A stretch of DNA of 38,148 bases from Candidatus Cryptobacteroides intestinavium (GTDB lineage Bacteria > Bacteroidota > Bacteroidia > Bacteroidales > UBA932): contig JADIMI010000079.1 of the NCBI GenBank assembly GCA_017694845.1, forward strand, positions 1 to 38,148, given 5' to 3'. The translations under genes and the position numbers were made by a program. Positions 8,085 through 17,166 of this stretch are shown piece by piece. Position 1 is the first letter of the stretch. Each line of letters opens with the position of its first letter. Under the pieces are notes generated by a model that was given only the letters and a program-made list of their open reading frames with translations, was not told the origin of the DNA and did not search any database.

Positions 8085-9953
8085 TTATTCGCCTTTCTCA
8101 AGCTTGTCTTTAAGGGCAGCAAGTGCATCGATGTCTCCAAGGGTTGTCTTCTCGATATTTGAATTGATCTTCTTGACAGCCTTCTTGGTGTTGTCTGCCT
8201 CAGATGCAGGCTTGCTTGCCTTAGGCTCCTCAGCGCTGTAAGTCTTGGCATGTGACACGATGATCTTCTTGGTGCTCCTTCTGAGCTCAACTACCCTGAA
8301 CTTCAGAGTCTCGCCTACTGCAGGCACTGAACCGTCCTCCTTGACAAGCTCCTTGTTGAAGCAGGTAGCCTCGATATCGCCAGGGAAGGTGATGGTTGCA
8401 CCCTTATCAGAAATGCTGGCAACAGTACCTTCAACCTCGGTTCCTACTGCGAAATTGTTCTCAATCTCATCCCATGGGTTAGGAAGGAGCTGCTTGTGTC
8501 CAAGGCTGAGCTTGTGGTTGTCCTCATCGAAGTCGAGGATGACAACATCAATCTTGTCCCCTACCTTCACGAACTCTGAAGGATGCTTGATCTTGGTCCA
8601 TGATATGTCGCTGATATGAACAAGGCCTTCGATACCTTCCTCAAGCTCTGCAAACACACCGAAGTTGGTGATGTTGCGCACGATAGCCGAGTGCTTTGAA
8701 CCTACAGGATATTTCTCGCGGATATTCTCCCATGGATTCGGAACGAGCTGTTTCAGACCGAGGGACATCTTCTTCTCCTCCCTGTCGAGAGTAAGGATCT
8801 GAGCCTCTACCTCGTCGCCTACTTTCAGGAAGTCCTGAGCGATACGGAGGCGTGGAGACCATGACATCTCAGACACATGGATAAGACCCTCAACACCTGG
8901 CTCTATCTCTACGAATGCGCCATAGTCTGCAATCAGGACAACTTTTCCTTTCACCTTGTCTCCAACCTTGAGGTTCGGATCGAGTGCATCCCAAGGATGA
9001 ACTGTAAGCTGCTTCAGGCCAAGAGCGATTCTCTTCTTGGACTCGTCGAAATCGAGGATAACGACACGGATCTTCTGGTCGAGCTGAACGACCTCTTCCG
9101 GATGGTTGATCCTGCCCCATGAAAGGTCAGTGATGTGGATGAGTCCGTCAACACCGCCAAGATCCACGAATACTCCGTAGTTGGTGATGTTCTTGACAGT
9201 ACCTTCGAGTACCTGGCCTTTCTCGAGCTTGCTGATGATCTCGCTCTTCTGCTGCTCGAGCTCCGCCTCGATGAGAGCCTTGTGTGAAACGACCACGTTC
9301 CTGAACTCCTGGTTGATCTTCACGATCTTGAAGTCCATGGTGGTGTCCACGAACTGGTCATAGTCACGGATAGGCTTGATATCGATCTGCGAACCAGGGA
9401 GGAACGCCTCGATACCGAAGATATCCACGATCATACCGCCTTTCGTACGGGTCTTGACATAACCCTTGACAATCTCGTTGTTGTTATATGCATCGTTGAC
9501 CATATCCCAGGAGCGGAGCGCACGTGCCTTCTTGTGGGAAAGGATAAGCTGTCCTTTCCTGTCCTCGGCTGTCTCCACATAGACCTCGACCTTGTCACCG
9601 ACCTTGAGGTCAGGATTGTAACGGAACTCAGGAGCCATAATGACGCCTTCGCTCTTGTAACCGATATTGACAATGACCTCCCTCTTGGTGATAGCTGTCA
9701 CGACGCCTTCAACGACTTCGTTCTCGACTACCTTTGAAAGGGTCTTGTCATACTCTTCTGCGACTGCCTTGCGGTCTTCATTGCCGTAGACATCGCCATC
9801 ATTCTCGAACGCATCCCAGTCGAACTTGTCCGGATCGACCGAGGCATTCAGAGCCACATTCTGGGATTCTTCTGCTGCAGCGGCCTCTACTCGTGCCTCG
9901 GCTGCCTCCACTGCCGGAGACTCCTCTGCAACTGCTGGTTTGATTTCTTCCAT
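8085..9953 (-). CDS. rpsA: 30S ribosomal protein S1
   Basis: This multi-domain RNA-binding protein helps load mRNA onto the 30S subunit. It has 622 residues: an acidic N-terminal extension rich in Ala and Glu (about 1-70), then S1 (OB-fold) repeats. Repeat signatures such as NYGVFVDLGGVDGLIHITDLSW, split here as NYGVFVDLGGVDG and LIHITDLSW, recur with DYGAFVEIEPGVEG, NFGVFAELEEGIEG and an internal spacing of about 85 residues. The last repeat, near ATITFPGDIEAT, is diverged. The C-terminus is Lys-rich. It heads the operon with rnz, the GH73 gene and mltG. No consensus -7 box stands out in the gap to corA. Confidence 0.96.
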   Translation of the reverse strand: MEEIKPAVAEESPAVEAAEARVEAAAAEESQNVALNASVDPDKFDWDAFENDGDVYGNEDRKAVAEEYDKTLSKVVENEVVEGVVTAITKREVIVNIGYKSEGVIMAPEFRYNPDLKVGDKVEVYVETAEDRKGQLILSHKKARALRSWDMVNDAYNNNEIVKGYVKTRTKGGMIVDIFGIEAFLPGSQIDIKPIRDYDQFVDTTMDFKIVKINQEFRNVVVSHKALIEAELEQQKSEIISKLEKGQVLEGTVKNITNYGVFVDLGGVDGLIHITDLSWGRINHPEEVVQLDQKIRVVILDFDESKKRIALGLKQLTVHPWDALDPNLKVGDKVKGKVVLIADYGAFVEIEPGVEGLIHVSEMSWSPRLRIAQDFLKVGDEVEAQILTLDREEKKMSLGLKQLVPNPWENIREKYPVGSKHSAIVRNITNFGVFAELEEGIEGLVHISDISWTKIKHPSEFVKVGDKIDVVILDFDEDNHKLSLGHKQLLPNPWDEIENNFAVGTEVEGTVASISDKGATITFPGDIEATCFNKELVKEDGSVPAVGETLKFRVVELRRSTKKIIVSHAKTYSAEEPKASKPASEADNTKKAVKKINSNIEKTTLGDIDALAALKDKLEKGE

Positions 9954-10004
9954 AATTAAAACAAATAAAAACAGACTAGTGGTTAAACATTATCTCTTGC
10001 CCCG

Positions 10005-10040
10005 GAAAGAAAGAAAAGCCCGTCTTTCCGAAAGGCGGGC
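10005..10040 (-). terminator. Rho-independent terminator after corA
   Basis: On the - strand an 11-bp stem (10018-10028 with 10030-10040, one G-U pair, closed by a short loop) is GC-rich at its base and followed by a T-rich run reading TTTTCTTTCTTT. It sits 34 bases past the corA stop and upstream of rpsA. Confidence 0.75.
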
Positions 10041-10073
10041 AAAGATATGCATAATAATCGGATTTTCAAAATA

Positions 10074-11021
10074 CTAAAGCATTTTTCTTTTCTTGAATAT
10101 CAGCAGGATAATGGCAAACGATATCACCATAAGCCCGAGGATGAGCACCCAGTCCCACCACAGACCGGTCATCGGGAGATCCACATTCATCCCGAAAAAG
10201 CTGGCGATCAGTGTCGGAGGCATCAGCAAAAGCGATACAAGCGTGAACACCTTCATTATCTTGTTCTGGTCGAGATTGATAAGACCGATGACGGTATTCT
10301 GCAGATACTCAAGCCTCTCGAAACTGAAGTTCGTATGATTGATCAGGGAGGATATATCCTTCAGCAGCACATTCAGCTTGCTCCTCAGATCCTGCGGGAA
10401 AAGGTCTGTCTTCAGCAGGTTGGACACGACCCTCTGCTTGTCCACTATGTTCTCCCTTACCAGCATTGTATTCTCCTGCAGCTGGTTGATATCAAGGAGG
10501 AATTCCTCGTTGATATCCTCACCCAGGCTGACCTTTCTGTTGTACTGTGCGATTTCCTTTGACATCAGCTCTATCATATCGGCATCAAGGTCGACCCTCT
10601 GCTCAAGGATACTCACGAAAACGATGTTGCCTGAAGGATAGAATTTCGGAAAGGCCTGCATCCTGCGCTGAAGGTCGGTGAAACTCCTCAGAGGACATTC
10701 ACGGACAGTCGTCAGCACGCTGTCGGTGAGTATGAAGGACACACTCTCCATCGAATATTCCTCAGGTCCAGGAATAAGGAAGTTCGTATTTGCGAATATG
10801 GCATTGTCTGTTTCGGAGAAACGCGAAGAACTCTCGATCTCCTCGGCCTGCGCCCTGCTCTGGATAGTCGTACCGAGAAAGGCCTCCGCCCCTCTCTTCT
10901 CGTCACCTTCCGGAGAATAGAGGTCGATCCATACGACATCCTGTCTGTCAAGTTTCTGGAAATCCGTCAGCGACTGGGAAACTTCGATCTGTCCTTCTGC
11001 CTTGTAGTAGATTGAAATCAT
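10074..11021 (-). CDS. corA: CorA-family divalent cation transporter
   Basis: This inner-membrane Mg2+ (or Co2+/Zn2+) channel has 315 residues. The first 250 or so form the cytoplasmic funnel with long coiled helices (charged, Gln- and Leu-rich around IAQYNRKVSLGEDINEE). Two transmembrane helices follow at the C-terminus: VFTLVSLLLMPPTLIASFF and WDWVLILGLMVISFAIILL. The selectivity motif FGMN sits between them. The family usually reads YGMN, so the Phe is a mild variant. A strong promoter lies about 90 bases upstream and a terminator downstream, so it is probably a single-gene transcript. The metal cannot be told from sequence. Confidence 0.93.
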   Translation of the reverse strand: MISIYYKAEGQIEVSQSLTDFQKLDRQDVVWIDLYSPEGDEKRGAEAFLGTTIQSRAQAEEIESSSRFSETDNAIFANTNFLIPGPEEYSMESVSFILTDSVLTTVRECPLRSFTDLQRRMQAFPKFYPSGNIVFVSILEQRVDLDADMIELMSKEIAQYNRKVSLGEDINEEFLLDINQLQENTMLVRENIVDKQRVVSNLLKTDLFPQDLRSKLNVLLKDISSLINHTNFSFERLEYLQNTVIGLINLDQNKIMKVFTLVSLLLMPPTLIASFFGMNVDLPMTGLWWDWVLILGLMVISFAIILLIFKKRKML

Positions 11022-11109
11022 ACCTTGCCTGTTTTTGTCCGGCCCAGTCGTCGGAGATTAGACTTCAGCTGTACGCCACTTACAGTGCTTTACACAAGGA
11101 AAAGCCTGC

Positions 11110-11140
11110 AAAAGTAACAAATTCTTTCGTCCGGACAAAA
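11110..11140 (-). promoter_or_regulatory. corA promoter (-33 and -7 boxes)
   Basis: Reading on the - strand, TTTG at 11140-11137, a 19-bp spacer and TACTTTTG at 11117-11110 match the Bacteroidota consensus fully. Transcription would start near 11103, giving a leader of about 80 bases before corA. Confidence 0.65.
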
Positions 11141-11164
11141 TATTTGACGACTATCTGACAAAAG

Positions 11165-13543
11165 TCAGTCCAGGTCGAATGAAGTATGCTTCACATACGG
11201 GGTATTCCTGAACCTGCCTATGGTCCAGGAGAGGGAAAACTGCACATATCTTCCCTGCCTCATTATACTGGAAGTGTTCACGAAGCCATCCCCTGCCGTG
11301 ACGTTCCGCCTGAAGGACCTGCCATACAGAAGATCTCCGCAGTCTATCGAAGTCCTCAGCCTGATTTTCTCCCAATACCTGTATATGCCTATTCCCAGCA
11401 CCGGTTCCATCCATAGATCGCGGGTCTGGGCCGACATCACGGGAGAAAGGAAAAAGTGCTGGCTCACAGTAAAGTATTTCAAATTGAAATTGATGGCCTC
11501 ACTGCCGCTGAACGACCAGTATATGTTTTCCGCTTCCTGTGAGAACCGGTATGAATTCCGCGACGCACTGGCATCAAGGTCCAGGTTGATCCTGTCCGTT
11601 ATATTGAATCTGGCAGACAGTTTCATGCCGAGTGCATCCTTCCTGGCGAGATTCTCATAGGTAGTTGTCATCACATTGTCGCCGTCAATGTAGGAAACCC
11701 GCTCTATGGCCCCGGGAGTGACCGAATACGAGACCGACAGTGAGGTAAAATCCAGCCAGTCCGCATCGAAATCATGGCTTACCGACAAGGACATATTATG
11801 GTTGATTTCCCCACGCAGATCAGGATTGCCGGCTTTCAGATTGTAGGGATCTGTCATATCCACATAAGGGTCGAGCATCTCATTCCGCGGGCGGCGCGAA
11901 CGGACGGTGTAGGAAAATCCCAGAGACCCGTTCTTCCACGCCCTCCAGGACAGGGACAGACGGGGAATCACATTGAATTCATTATAGTCCAGCGGACTGC
12001 CGGATGCCAGGTTGACTCCTTTGTCATTGACGTTCTCAAGATGAAGGATAAGCGAGCATCCCAGTCTGCGGTCAAGGAAACTGCCCAGGAAAATTCCGTC
12101 GGCATACGCCACGCCCTGAATGTAATCCATCCCGCCCGTACCGGCCGTACCATAGGAAGATACGTTATAATATTTCCTGTGCATATATCCCAGTTCCGCC
12201 TTGAAGGAAAATCTTTTTGCTATTCTCATTCTCAAATTCGCGGAGACATTGTGCTCTGCTGATGATCTGAAAGATGTATTCCTTGTTCCGGTACCAGCCG
12301 TCCCCTCATTTTCAAATATCTGATCCGAAGAAGACTCCGATTGCCTGAACGTGTACTTTAGTTCCAGTTCGTTTCCTCTGGACCAGGAATATCCGGCGGA
12401 GAAGCCTCCGTTCAGCCGGAAAGGGGACAACGAACTTCCTGACATGGAGACAGGACTCCCCGTTCCTGACCCGTCCGGACTTACGGAACCTGTCACGCCC
12501 TCTCCCGAGGTTGTACTGACCACGCGGCTTAAAGCGGCAGAATGCGTTTCAGAGCGGTCTGCATCCAGGGAGACGGCAAGGTCTACCTTATCCCGCAGCA
12601 CGGACCGGAACAGGTTCAGCCCCAGACTGTGGCTCTGCACTTCATCCCTGCTTTCGCTGTAACTTTCCAGCCTGTCTGCCGATTCAGCCCCGTCCATACC
12701 GGAAACCCGCTCATTCAGACGTATATCAGCCGGGTTATGCGTATAACCGTATCCATATTTGACCCCTATGCCGACTATCGGAGTATTCGCCACCGCATCG
12801 ATGGTGCCATCATACTCGTTTCTTGTCGAAGCAGACGCCCTTATCTGACTTGCCGCCCCGTATGGCAGCGGACGGGAAAGGCTGATAACCAGCAGAGGCT
12901 CGGAGTTGTCGTATTCCGGAGAACCGGGCAGGACCAGCTCTATCTTCGACATATAGTCAGCCCGGATAAAATCCATCGGATACTGCCGGCCCTCATTTAT
13001 CATAGGATTGGTCTTGTCATCTATCAATATCCTTGTCACGGACCTGCCCTTGTATTCCAGGTCTCCATCCCGTACCGACTTCTTCAGACCGGGAATCTTC
13101 GACATGAAGGCGGCCATATCCAGCCTTCCCGCATCGGGATCCTCCAGCACATCGTAAACTATCCTGTCCGACTCCCGTCTGATAAGAGTCCGTGATGTCA
13201 CCACGACCCCGGCAATGCTTTCCTGACTTGGTTTCAGCCGTATCTGCCCGAGGTCTGCATTCTCCTGGCATTCCAGAGGTTCCTCCCAAGTCTCATACCC
13301 TATACAGGTGATACTTATGGTATATTTCCCCGTTTTGTGGACATTGAGACTGAATTTCCCGTTGCTGTCCGTAGCACAGATGGCTATGATCTTCCTGTCA
13401 TCATCACGGACAGTCACGTTGGCCAGCTCTACCGGCCTGCCGTCCTCCTTGTCCGTCACGCTGCCGACAATGGATACTGGAGCGGCATTCAGATCAGGCA
13501 GGAATGCAAGGCATAACAGTATGAATACCAGGATCTGTCTCAT
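11165..13543 (-). CDS. TonB-linked outer-membrane beta-barrel protein with carboxypeptidase-regulatory-like domain
   Basis: This 792-residue predicted outer-membrane protein has a signal peptide (about 1-20), then a CarboxypepD_reg-like Ig fold (about 24-105, GSVTDKEDGRPVELANVTV), a plug-like region (about 115-225, with VVVTSRTLIRRESDRIVYDV), and a long C-terminal barrel rich in alternating aromatic and polar strands. It resembles the outer membrane protein beta-barrel family (OMP_b-brl_3) more than SusC: it is about 250 residues shorter, lacks the long SusC plug motifs, and has no SusD beside it. It lies downstream of mntP on the same strand. Its ligand is unknown. Confidence 0.82.
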   Translation of the reverse strand: MRQILVFILLCLAFLPDLNAAPVSIVGSVTDKEDGRPVELANVTVRDDDRKIIAICATDSNGKFSLNVHKTGKYTISITCIGYETWEEPLECQENADLGQIRLKPSQESIAGVVVTSRTLIRRESDRIVYDVLEDPDAGRLDMAAFMSKIPGLKKSVRDGDLEYKGRSVTRILIDDKTNPMINEGRQYPMDFIRADYMSKIELVLPGSPEYDNSEPLLVISLSRPLPYGAASQIRASASTRNEYDGTIDAVANTPIVGIGVKYGYGYTHNPADIRLNERVSGMDGAESADRLESYSESRDEVQSHSLGLNLFRSVLRDKVDLAVSLDADRSETHSAALSRVVSTTSGEGVTGSVSPDGSGTGSPVSMSGSSLSPFRLNGGFSAGYSWSRGNELELKYTFRQSESSSDQIFENEGTAGTGTRNTSFRSSAEHNVSANLRMRIAKRFSFKAELGYMHRKYYNVSSYGTAGTGGMDYIQGVAYADGIFLGSFLDRRLGCSLILHLENVNDKGVNLASGSPLDYNEFNVIPRLSLSWRAWKNGSLGFSYTVRSRRPRNEMLDPYVDMTDPYNLKAGNPDLRGEINHNMSLSVSHDFDADWLDFTSLSVSYSVTPGAIERVSYIDGDNVMTTTYENLARKDALGMKLSARFNITDRINLDLDASASRNSYRFSQEAENIYWSFSGSEAINFNLKYFTVSQHFFLSPVMSAQTRDLWMEPVLGIGIYRYWEKIRLRTSIDCGDLLYGRSFRRNVTAGDGFVNTSSIMRQGRYVQFSLSWTIGRFRNTPYVKHTSFDLD

Positions 13544-13623
13544 TTTACTCCCTCATTTTAGACAGGACATAATCCAGTCGTTAACTTCACGAAGTCAAGA
13601 AAAATCTTTATAATCCGGACAGA

Positions 13624-14178
13624 TTATCCCAGCAAAATGTTGAGTCCGATGGCAATGAGGACAATGCCTCCGGCTATCTGCGCCGGCCTGCCGAAACGGA
13701 GCCCTATGGTGCATCCTCCTGCAATCCCGGCCACGGCAGCAGCCGCAGTCACAGTGAAGACAGACGCGACAGAAAGCACAATCGATGTCTTATCAAGTTC
13801 CGCCATTGCCAGCGAGACACCGACCGCAGCGGCATCGATACTTGTGGCCACCGCTGCAAGAAGAAGATTACGTATTCCGGACAGATCCACATGGTCGTCA
13901 GATTCTTTCTTCAACGCACCCCTGATCATATTCACCCCTATATACAGAAGAAGCAGAAAGCCTACGACTCCGGCTATGCTCTCGATATATCTTACTATAG
14001 AGTTTCCGAACAGCCATCCGGCAGAAAGAAGGGCCGTCTGCATGACAGCGAATGCGGATGCCACCTTCAGCACCTTCCCTGCCGTTATGCGGCCGAGCGA
14101 GACACCGCCGCACATAGATACCACAAGCGTATCGACGCTCAATGACAACGCCATCAATATTATCTCCGCTATTGTCAT
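13624..14178 (-). CDS. mntP: Manganese efflux pump MntP
   Basis: This small inner-membrane Mn2+ exporter has 184 residues with six predicted hydrophobic helices. The two intramembrane Asp motifs of the family are present: Asp16 in LSLSVDTLVVS and Asp115 in VATSIDAAAVGVS. It lies 78 bases after recR and 80 bases before the outer-membrane barrel gene on the same strand. No Mn-sensing yybP-ykoY riboswitch is visible in the short upstream gap, so regulation would have to come from the operon or another site. Confidence 0.92.
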   Translation of the reverse strand: MTIAEIILMALSLSVDTLVVSMCGGVSLGRITAGKVLKVASAFAVMQTALLSAGWLFGNSIVRYIESIAGVVGFLLLLYIGVNMIRGALKKESDDHVDLSGIRNLLLAAVATSIDAAAVGVSLAMAELDKTSIVLSVASVFTVTAAAAVAGIAGGCTIGLRFGRPAQIAGGIVLIAIGLNILLG

Positions 14179-14256
14179 ACTCTGTAATTGTTGTGTATGT
14201 TCATTCCTTCCGGCCAGGGCCGGGAATTCAATGTCTGACTTACAGTACTTCTGAAG

Positions 14257-14883
14257 TCAGGGATGGAACTCCTGACGGTTGACGATCGAACGGCCGAGCG
14301 TCAGCTCATCCGCGTACTCCAGTTCATCTCCGAACCCAAGCCCTCTGGCAATGGATGACACCCTGATCCCCAGACAGGAGAGCTGGCGGTATATGTAGAA
14401 AGCGGTCGTCTCGCCCTCCACCCCGCCGCTGAGAGCGAAGATGACTTCGACCTGAGACTCAGCTCCTGCGAGGGCCTTCACCCTCTCCACCAGCCGTGAT
14501 ATCGTCAGATCTGAAGGCCCTACACCATCAATCGGGGATATCTTTCCTCCCAGAACGTGATATACCCCTCTGTACTGGCCCGTATTCTCGATGCTCATTA
14601 CATCCCTCACTGTCTCGACGACACAGATTGTATTATGGTCGCGGCTACGGTCCGAACAGACTGTACAGATATCCCCATCCGCTATCATACTGCATTCCGA
14701 GCAATAATGCACCTCATCCCTGAGCCTGTCTATTGCAGAAGAGAGATGATGTACATTCTCGACAGGCTGTTTCAGCAGATGCAGAGCCAGCCGCAGCGCC
14801 CCTTTCCGTCCGACTCCAGGCAGAGAGCTGATGGCATCGACTGCTTCCTCAAGCAGCACAGATGGATAATTTTCCTTATACAT
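14257..14883 (-). CDS. recR: Recombination mediator RecR
   Basis: RecR works with RecF and RecO to load RecA at gaps. It has 208 residues, typical of the family. A helix-hairpin-helix is near LPGVGRKGALRLALHLL (21-37). Zinc-finger cysteines 61, 64, 73 and 76 are in CSEC and CTVC. The Toprim domain starts at ICVVETVRDV, followed by VYHVLGGKISPIDGVGPSDL. A Walker-like C-terminal segment ends the protein. It lies 46 bases after the sugar-kinase gene in the FKBP-led operon. Confidence 0.96.
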   Translation of the reverse strand: MYKENYPSVLLEEAVDAISSLPGVGRKGALRLALHLLKQPVENVHHLSSAIDRLRDEVHYCSECSMIADGDICTVCSDRSRDHNTICVVETVRDVMSIENTGQYRGVYHVLGGKISPIDGVGPSDLTISRLVERVKALAGAESQVEVIFALSGGVEGETTAFYIYRQLSCLGIRVSSIARGLGFGDELEYADELTLGRSIVNRQEFHP

Positions 14884-14929
14884 ATAATTTCAATCTCTTC
14901 TTAGGTACCATACGGTCCCGTCCGGACTT

Positions 14930-15814
14930 TCACCGGCTGTCCCTCGCTGATGACAGCCTTTCCGCCAGTTCATCGACCGGATTCTTTACAAAACGGCTGA
15001 AGACAAGTCCATATTCCTTCCCTATGCACTTCAGTTCGTCCATACACTCATACCCGACGGATCCTGCTACAGCCACTTCCACACCGGAGAGTCCTGCCGG
15101 AAACATTTCCATATCACCGTACGGAAGCAGGGACCTTTCCATAAAACTCCTGAGGCTGCTGTCTATCAGGCTGTCAGCATAGTCATCGCCTCTGCAAGAA
15201 AAGACAAACGGGGCGAACGATGCCAGATAGCATGCCGGATTGCCGCCCATATACACATTCTCCACTATCTTCCCGTACGAAAGGCCGTAGGCATCATCCA
15301 GCTTCTGCCGGATTCCCGATGGGAGCCTGTCCTTGATATAGTCCGCCAGCAGAGCCTTGCCTATGAAGCTCCCGCTGCCTTCATCTCCGAGAACGTATCC
15401 TCCCGGATGGATATTCGCCACTATCGAACGCCCGTTGTACACTCCGCTGTTGGATCCCGTACCCAATATGCACACCAGCCCCGTCCGGGTCTCCAGACCT
15501 GCTTCCGCCGCAGCAAGAAGGTCTGTACCGTATGCAACCGATACTCCTGGGAAGACATTCTTCAGCACTGCATCAAGTTCGACGATACGCCTCCGGCCTA
15601 CCACTCCCGCTCCGTAATACCTTATATCGGAGACCATCGAGGCCTTGTCCCCCATCTGATCGGCCGCGGCAATGACCGTCGCCAGGATCCTTTCCTTCCC
15701 CGTCACCGACAGGTTTATCCCGCCTGTCCTGTACCGGAAGACCTCACCGTCCGCCACAAGGGCCCAGTCCGTCTTGGTCCCTCCCGCATCGACCAGCAGA
15801 GTCAGCTTTTCCAT
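14930..15814 (-). CDS. BadF/BadG-type ATPase, N-acetylglucosamine-kinase-like
   Basis: This sugar-kinase-fold protein (ASKHA superfamily) has 294 residues from ATG 15814. The phosphate-1 motif DAGGTKTDW is at residues 8-16, LGTGSNSG is the adenosine/phosphate-2 region, and GGYVLGDEGSG is a typical substrate-side motif of GlcNAc kinases of this branch. A GTG at 15823 would add three residues and touch the FKBP stop; ATG is preferred. The probable reaction is ATP-dependent 6-phosphorylation of an amino sugar such as GlcNAc or a wall-derived sugar, but the substrate is not proved. It sits between the FKBP gene and recR. Confidence 0.82.
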   Translation of the reverse strand: MEKLTLLVDAGGTKTDWALVADGEVFRYRTGGINLSVTGKERILATVIAAADQMGDKASMVSDIRYYGAGVVGRRRIVELDAVLKNVFPGVSVAYGTDLLAAAEAGLETRTGLVCILGTGSNSGVYNGRSIVANIHPGGYVLGDEGSGSFIGKALLADYIKDRLPSGIRQKLDDAYGLSYGKIVENVYMGGNPACYLASFAPFVFSCRGDDYADSLIDSSLRSFMERSLLPYGDMEMFPAGLSGVEVAVAGSVGYECMDELKCIGKEYGLVFSRFVKNPVDELAERLSSARDSR

Positions 15815-15822
15815 ACCTGCCA

Positions 15823-16428
15823 CTAAAGGACTTCCAGAAGTTCTACAGTGAACACAAGTGCACTGAATGGAGGAATGGCTCCAGGAGCACCGGATTCCCC
15901 GTATCCGAGTGCATATGGTATATAAAGCTCATATTTCGAGCCTTCGGACATCAGCTGCAGGCCCTCTGTCCAGCCATATATCACCTGGTCCAGACCGAAG
16001 ACGGCCGGCTGGTTCCGGTCATACGAGCTGTCGAACTTGCTTCCATTGATAAAACGTCCCTCATAATGGCATTTCACCTTGCTGGTCTTGCCAGGCTTTT
16101 TCCCGGTCCCTTCCTTTATGACCTTGTACTGAAGTCCGTCCGGAAGCACCTTCACACCTTCCTTCTTTGCATTGGCGGCAAGGAATTCCTCTCCTTCCTG
16201 CTTCACGGCTGCATTCACGGCTGCCGCCTCCGCCTTCTGCTTCTTCTCGATTTCTGCGAAATACTTGTCCAGAAGCCCGGCCGCCTCCTCGAAGCTGACG
16301 GCAGGTTCGGCTCCTGTAAGCACAGCCCTCAGTCCGGCTGCAAAATCATCAAAGGCAATGTCCTTCACTCCTGAAGAAAGCATATTGTGGGCAATGCTCA
16401 TACCCAGTGCATAACTATTCCTGTCCAT
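15823..16428 (-). CDS. FKBP-type peptidyl-prolyl cis-trans isomerase
   Basis: This 201-residue isomerase has an N-terminal dimerisation-type helical region (about 1-95, beginning SYALGMSIAHN, with a Lys/Ala-rich helix) and a C-terminal FKBP domain (about 105-201) with KVKCHYEGRFINGSKFDSSY and GYGESGAPGAIPP. No signal peptide is seen, so it is probably cytoplasmic, as for similar Bacteroidota proteins. It is the first gene of a - strand operon with the sugar kinase and recR. A TATATTTG box lies about 40 bases upstream. Confidence 0.93.
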   Translation of the reverse strand: MDRNSYALGMSIAHNMLSSGVKDIAFDDFAAGLRAVLTGAEPAVSFEEAAGLLDKYFAEIEKKQKAEAAAVNAAVKQEGEEFLAANAKKEGVKVLPDGLQYKVIKEGTGKKPGKTSKVKCHYEGRFINGSKFDSSYDRNQPAVFGLDQVIYGWTEGLQLMSEGSKYELYIPYALGYGESGAPGAIPPFSALVFTVELLEVL

Positions 16429-16465
16429 AGAAATACCAACTTATAGTCATAATCATTAGAGCCTG

Positions 16466-16473
16466 CAAATATA
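16466..16473 (-). promoter_or_regulatory. -7 box of the FKBP operon
   Basis: On the - strand this reads TATATTTG, a full match to TAnnTTTG, about 38 bases upstream of the FKBP start. A -33 TTTG is lacking. It is arranged back to back with the + strand box at 16489-16496. Confidence 0.5.
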
Positions 16474-16488
16474 ATCGGAATATTTGAT

Positions 16489-16496
16489 TATCTTTG
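16489..16496 (+). promoter_or_regulatory. -7 box of the DUF4491 gene
   Basis: TATCTTTG matches TAnnTTTG exactly, 44 bases upstream of the ATG at 16541. No -33 TTTG is seen at the expected place. Confidence 0.5.
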
Positions 16497-16540
16497 CCAG
16501 CCGCCAGAATAAAAACACATTTACACGACACACTTAATAT

Positions 16541-16849
16541 ATGAACATAGCCGGAATACTTGTGGGACTCGCCACTTTTCTCATTATCGGGATCTGTCAT
16601 CCGATTGTCATAAAAGCTGAATACCATTTCGGGACACGGTGCTGGTGGGTATTTCTGCTTGTTGGGGCTGGATTCTGCACCCTGTCACTTCTTCTGGACA
16701 ACCTCGTATGGTCCACCATAACGGGGGTCGCCGCATTCTCGAGTTTCTGGTCAATCCTCGAACTGTTCGAGCAGAAAAAAAGGGTAGAGAAAGGCTGGTT
16801 TCCCAGAAAAGGAGATAAAAAGGACAAGTCAGAAAAGAAAAATTTGTAG
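16541..16849 (+). CDS. DUF4491 family small membrane protein
   Basis: This 102-residue membrane protein of unknown function is common in Bacteroidota. Three hydrophobic helices are visible: GILVGLATFLIIGICHPIVI, WWVFLLVGAGFCTLSLLL and a shorter one around WSTITGVAAFSSFWSILEL. A highly charged Lys-rich cytoplasmic-type tail follows. The segment KAEYHFGTRCWWVFL is the family's hallmark as I remember it. Its stop codon directly follows the -33 box of the tRNA promoter. Confidence 0.8.
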   Translation: MNIAGILVGLATFLIIGICHPIVIKAEYHFGTRCWWVFLLVGAGFCTLSLLLDNLVWSTITGVAAFSSFWSILELFEQKKRVEKGWFPRKGDKKDKSEKKNL

Positions 16850-16873
16850 AATCGGAATTTTTATCTACCTTTG
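16843..16873 (+). promoter_or_regulatory. tRNA-Val promoter (-33 and -7 boxes)
   Basis: TTTG at 16843-16846, a 19-bp spacer and TACCTTTG at 16866-16873 match the Bacteroidota promoter consensus. The -33 box is embedded in the last codons of the DUF4491 gene. Confidence 0.7.
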
Positions 16874-16918
16874 CAGTCCTTTCGAGAGAAAACCTCTCCA
16901 AAGGCAGTTCTTTTAAAA

Positions 16919-16996
16919 GGGAGCATAGCTCAGTTGGTTCAGAGCGTCTGCCTTACAAGCAGAGGGTCGGGGGTTCGACTCCCTCTGCTCCCACCA
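16919..16996 (+). tRNA. tRNA-Val (anticodon TAC)
   Basis: A full cloverleaf can be drawn: acceptor GGGAGCA pairs with TGCTCCC, then discriminator A and an encoded CCA (16994-16996). The D arm is GCTC/GAGC, the anticodon stem is TCTGC/GCAGA with loop CTTACAA, and the T arm is GGGGG/CCCTC with loop TTCGACT and one G-U pair. The loop places TAC at the anticodon, so it reads valine GTN codons. It has its own promoter and terminator. Confidence 0.97.
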
Positions 16997-17020
16997 CCCG
17001 GAAGGGCAAATCAAAGCAAA

Positions 17021-17053
17021 ATCCTGAAGTCTGGCGACTTCGGGATTTTTTTG
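17021..17053 (+). terminator. Rho-independent terminator after tRNA-Val
   Basis: An 11-bp stem (17021-17031 with 17036-17046, one G-U pair), a TGGC tetraloop and a run of seven T residues follow the tRNA by 24 bases. Confidence 0.88.
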
Positions 17054-17166
17054 TTATATACTCCTGCTGTCACAGTCCTTCCGGGCAGGTTCTGCTCTGT
17101 CATTCCTGGAGCAGGCCCTACTCTGTCGATCCGAGTTCTACTCTGTCCTGAACGAAGCCCCTCTTT

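Noticed and set aside
14179..14256. Mn-sensing yybP-ykoY riboswitch upstream of mntP
   Set aside because: The gap is only 78 bases and I could not find the conserved paired elements. A GC-rich palindrome near 14209-14226 has no T run either.
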